From the NCBI GenBank assembly GCA_027318585.1, contig DAHVOW010000019.1:1-32012 (forward strand): DNA of 32,012 bases. The letters run 5' to 3'. The notes under the pieces are model-generated. The model did no database searches, was not told where the DNA came from, and saw nothing but the letters and a program-made list of their open reading frames with translations. The DNA comes from Methanobacteriaceae archaeon. GTDB taxonomy: Archaea > Methanobacteriota > Methanobacteria > Methanobacteriales > Methanobacteriaceae. Positions 29,298 to 32,012 of the stretch are shown here, piece by piece (the first letter of the stretch is position 1; each line of letters begins with the position of its first letter). The translations under genes and the position numbers were made by a program.

Positions 29298-31844
29298 CTA
29301 AGGGGCCGGTTTTAAACTGAACTTGGTGGTCTTCAGGGCCTCAAACCACAGCACACTCACACTACCGGCCACCAAACATAAGAGCAGGTCGGTGAGTGAC
29401 AGTGTCCCGAACTGGAATAAACTCTGCAGGGCAGGCAGGTAAAGTACCAGTCCCAGAATAATTAGGGCTACCGCCAGGATCCACCACAGCGCCGGGTTAG
29501 GTGAACGCAGAGTTTCTAGGATGGTCTTACTCCAGGAACGGTTAGAGAGGATCAGGGCCAGGTTACCGAAAAGCAGGGTGGTGAAGGCCATAGCCCTGGA
29601 AATCTCCTCGCCCCGGCCACCATAGTAAGCCATTAAGAAGACGGTTAGCACGATGAGAAGTACCACCACCCCCTGGAGGATGCTGATACCAATGATCCGG
29701 GGGTCGAATAGGGGGTCTTTGCTGCTGCGGGGAGGGCGACGCATAACATCCTTCTCGGCGGGTTCTGCCTCGAAGACAATGGAACAGGCCGGGTCGATGA
29801 TAAGTTCCAGGATGACGATCTGCATGGGAAAAAGGACCAATGGCCATCCGAAGATCACCGGTAGAAGTGACATGCCCACAATGGGTACGTGGACGGCGAA
29901 GATGTAGGAAGTGGCCTTTTTCAGGTTGTCGAAGATGCGTCGGCCCATCTTAACCGCCGATACAATGGAGGAAAAATCATCATCTAAGAGCACCAGGGCC
30001 GAGGCCTCCCGGGCCACATCCGTCCCCCGGCCACCCATACTGATACCGATCTGGGCTGATTTAAGTGCAGGAGCATCGTTCACCCCGTCCCCGGTCATGG
30101 CCACCGTGTCCCCGTCGGCCTTGAGGTCCTCCACCAGGCGCAGCTTCTCTTCTGGAACCACCCGGGCAAAGATGTTAACCTCCCGGACACGGTCCTGGAG
30201 TTGTTCATCACTCATCTGGTTTAGTTCCGGCCCGGTGATGACCTGGTGGTAATTTCTAAGTCCGATCTCCGATCCGATGTGGGAGGCCGTGCCCGGGTAG
30301 TCTCCGGTGATCATCACCACCCGGATGCCGGCCTGGTAACACTCCGCCACAGCATCCTGCACCTGGGGGCGCAGAGGGTCTTTAAAGCCCACCAGTCCCA
30401 GGAAATGGAAGGGAAAGTCGTGCTGCTCTCCCGGTAAAATTTCACGAGTGAACCGTCCCTGGGCCACTCCAATAACCCGCAGACCCTCACTGGCCAGGGA
30501 GTTGATCTGCTCCTGTAATTTTTTTATCTCCATATCTGACATGTGACACAAGTCTGCCACGGCCTCCGGAGCACCCTTAGCAGCGATAAGGTATTCCTGA
30601 CCATCAGGAGAGCGCCATACATGGGACATGGCCAGTAGCTCCTCAGAAAGCGGATACTCCTGTATCAGACTCCAATCATCATGCAAGTGCTCGGTGTTCT
30701 GGAGGGCGCCGCTGCCGAATTCCTTTAAAGACTTCTCCATGGGGTCGAAGGGGTCTTTTTGGCTGGCCAGGATACTGTACTCCACCAGAGGATGGAAATT
30801 CTCCGGTAACTCCTCCCCGACTACTTCCAGAGGTTCTCCTCCCACCATCAGCTTGCTCACCGTCATCTGGTTGAGGGTGAGGGTGCCGGTCTTATCTGTG
30901 CAGAGCACGGTAGCTGACCCCAGTGCCTGTATAGCCTGAGAACGCCTGGTGAGGACGTTGTTCTGGGATATGCGCCAGGCCCCCAGGGCCAGGAAGATGG
31001 TGAACACCACCGGTATCTCCTCGGGAAGGATGGCCATGGCCAGGGTGATCCCGGCCAGAAATCCCTGCAGCCAGTCCAGACGGGTGAACCCGTAGACTAT
31101 CACCACCACTGCACACAAACCCACCCCAATCAGGGCCATGTTCAGGACCACCCTGCGGGTTTCCTTCTGGAGGGAGGTGTCCTCGGTCTGGAGGGACTGC
31201 AGCCTCTTCCCAATACGGCCCATCTCAGTACCCAGTCCAGTGCCCTGTACCTGGGCCACCCCACGTCCCTGCACCACCAGGGTACCGGAAAAGACCGAGG
31301 GAAGTCCGTCTCCACCCGGGGGATGCATATCCATAACTCCATCACACTGCACCTTGCGCACCGGCACGGCCTCTCCGGTTAGGAGGGACTCGTTGATTAG
31401 GAGGTTGGAACAGGAAAGAAGGACTGCATCGGCGGGTACCCGGTCCCCCTCCTTGAGCATGATGATATCCCCCCGGACCACTTCTCTACCGGCGATCCTT
31501 TTCTGCTGACCATCCCGGATTACCAGGGCCCGGGGGCTGGACAGATCCCGCAGGGCCTCCAGGGTGTTCTCGGTTTTACGTTCCTGGTAGAAGGTGATGC
31601 CCATAATCACGAACACAAATCCTAAAAGCATCAAAGCCTCCTGCAGGTCTCCTAACACCAGATAGATGCTGCCGCAGGCAATTAAAAGGAGGAACATGGG
31701 TTCCCGTACCACATCCCATACAATGTTAAAAATGGTCCTCTTATCTGGAGAGGGAAGCTCATTATACCCTTCAACTTTTAACTTAGCGGTGACCTCTTCG
31801 GAGGACAGTCCCGGCATTCCCTCCAGTTTAACCTCTTCCCACAT
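29298..31844 (-). CDS. Cation-transporting P-type ATPase
   Basis: An 848-residue P2/P3-type ATPase. In order: an N-terminal cation ATPase domain ('LSSEEVTAKLKVEGYNELPS'), two helices, the actuator loop 'LLINESLLTGEAVPVRKV', the M4 motif 'ILPEEIPVVFTIFLALG', the phosphorylation site 'DKTGTLTLNQMTV' with Asp317, the nucleotide domain with 'AAKGAPEAV', the hinge 'VAMTGDGVNDAPALKSAQIG', and a C-terminal block of about six helices. PEEIP in M4, where Ca2+ pumps usually have PEGLP, leaves the ion uncertain (Ca2+, H+, Mn2+ or Mg2+). GAGGAGA is its ribosome binding site, and two palindromes that look like metal-regulator operators lie upstream. Confidence 0.9.
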   Translation of the reverse strand: MWEEVKLEGMPGLSSEEVTAKLKVEGYNELPSPDKRTIFNIVWDVVREPMFLLLIACGSIYLVLGDLQEALMLLGFVFVIMGITFYQERKTENTLEALRDLSSPRALVIRDGQQKRIAGREVVRGDIIMLKEGDRVPADAVLLSCSNLLINESLLTGEAVPVRKVQCDGVMDMHPPGGDGLPSVFSGTLVVQGRGVAQVQGTGLGTEMGRIGKRLQSLQTEDTSLQKETRRVVLNMALIGVGLCAVVVIVYGFTRLDWLQGFLAGITLAMAILPEEIPVVFTIFLALGAWRISQNNVLTRRSQAIQALGSATVLCTDKTGTLTLNQMTVSKLMVGGEPLEVVGEELPENFHPLVEYSILASQKDPFDPMEKSLKEFGSGALQNTEHLHDDWSLIQEYPLSEELLAMSHVWRSPDGQEYLIAAKGAPEAVADLCHMSDMEIKKLQEQINSLASEGLRVIGVAQGRFTREILPGEQHDFPFHFLGLVGFKDPLRPQVQDAVAECYQAGIRVVMITGDYPGTASHIGSEIGLRNYHQVITGPELNQMSDEQLQDRVREVNIFARVVPEEKLRLVEDLKADGDTVAMTGDGVNDAPALKSAQIGISMGGRGTDVAREASALVLLDDDFSSIVSAVKMGRRIFDNLKKATSYIFAVHVPIVGMSLLPVIFGWPLVLFPMQIVILELIIDPACSIVFEAEPAEKDVMRRPPRSSKDPLFDPRIIGISILQGVVVLLIVLTVFLMAYYGGRGEEISRAMAFTTLLFGNLALILSNRSWSKTILETLRSPNPALWWILAVALIILGLVLYLPALQSLFQFGTLSLTDLLLCLVAGSVSVLWFEALKTTKFSLKPAP

Positions 31845-31902
31845 GGTATTCTCCTCTTAAAAAAACTAAGAATCTTAGGTTTTTAAAACTATATTAAAAT
31901 GA

Positions 31903-31920
31903 GTATTTATATTTTATCTT
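31903..31920 (-). promoter_or_regulatory. Promoter of the P-type ATPase
   Basis: On the minus strand, AAGATAAAATATAAATACT contains a BRE-like purine stretch and TATAAATA. The start site would fall near 31880, leaving a leader of about 35 nt to the ATG at 31844. It directly abuts the first palindrome. Confidence 0.5.
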
Positions 31921-31922
31921 GA

Positions 31923-31938
31923 ATTAGGAGGGCCTAAT
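31923..31938. promoter_or_regulatory. Palindromic operator copy 1 (ATTAGG-N4-CCTAAT)
   Basis: A perfect 6-bp-arm palindrome with spacer AGGG lies just upstream of the ATPase promoter. It also lies immediately before a + strand TATA box (TATAAAAA, 31943-31950). TTAGG/CCTAA half-sites are typical of DtxR/IdeR/MntR-type metal regulators. Confidence 0.6.
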
Positions 31939-31973
31939 GTAATATAAAAAGGATAATTACCTTATAATAGCTT

Positions 31974-31989
31974 ATTAGGCAAACCTAAT
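31974..31989. promoter_or_regulatory. Palindromic operator copy 2 (ATTAGG-N4-CCTAAT)
   Basis: The same arms occur 51 bp from copy 1, with spacer CAAA. It covers the expected start site of a rightward promoter, so a rightward gene beyond the window edge is probably repressed through it. An isolated TTAGG half-site also occurs near 31875. Confidence 0.6.
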
Positions 31990-32012
31990 ACATTTGATAA
32001 ATTAGTCACAAC

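Overview
The window reads as chromosome of a mesophilic hydrogenotrophic methanogen of the order Methanobacteriales, most likely Methanobacterium or a close relative. The basis is an operon of methanogenesis marker proteins (mmp2, mmp3, mmp6, mmp5, mmp15, mmp17), a hdrCB pair, F420H2 oxidase, 2-phosphoglycerate kinase, archaeal Trm5, diphthine synthase and Nob1, an archaeal SRP (7S) RNA followed by tRNA-Ser, and a secreted protein with a sorting-like tail of a kind I recall from pseudomurein-walled methanogens. Promoters have archaeal TATA boxes, terminators are often U-tracts, and several genes start with TTG or GTG behind GGTGA-type ribosome binding sites. I saw no IS element, phage gene or CRISPR array.

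Layout. 1-2.7 kb: 3' part of a sodium:solute symporter, a PRC-barrel protein, a 48-residue four-CxxC protein directly ahead of pyrE, and convergent moaB. 2.7-3.1 kb: an intergenic region with a strong 86-nt fold-back element. 3.1-11.4 kb: nob1, then DUF2117, mmp2, mmp3, mmp6, DUF2111, mmp5, mmp15, mmp17 and nifB, mostly with overlapping or abutting ends and closed by a terminator. 11.4-17.3 kb: mtnA, an unknown gene, trm5, dphB, a Dam-type methylase, a small methyltransferase, a mini zinc protein and a TGT/ArcS-like protein. 17.3-20.3 kb: an inverted repeat and promoter, hdrC with an unusual acidic N-terminal extension, hdrB, and two small methanogen-type genes. 20.4-25.3 kb: metallophosphoesterase, 2-phosphoglycerate kinase, CBS protein, unknown gene, fprA and a phosphate permease. 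25.4-27.2 kb: SRP RNA, tRNA-Ser(GCT), an orphan 58-residue ORF and a cell-surface protein. 27.2-32 kb: aminotransferase, QueG-like iron-sulfur protein and a P-type ATPase. The ATPase upstream region carries two copies of a 16-bp palindrome.

The most coherent system is the marker operon. It combines a ThiS-like/cyclophilin-like protein (Mmp3), an archerase-like ATPase with both predicted [4Fe-4S] cysteines (Mmp15), Mmp5, Mmp6, Mmp17 and, as last gene, NifB, which builds the [8Fe-9S-C] precursor of nitrogenase cofactors. No nitrogenase gene is in view. This fits a role in ATP-driven reductive activation of methyl-coenzyme M reductase (MCR). The second point of interest is HdrC: a normal 185-residue HdrC with its own ribosome binding site is preceded in frame by about 124 codons of Glu/Pro-rich sequence starting with an FtsY-like amphipathic segment. 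All assignments are made by eye from sequence motifs; no database search was run.
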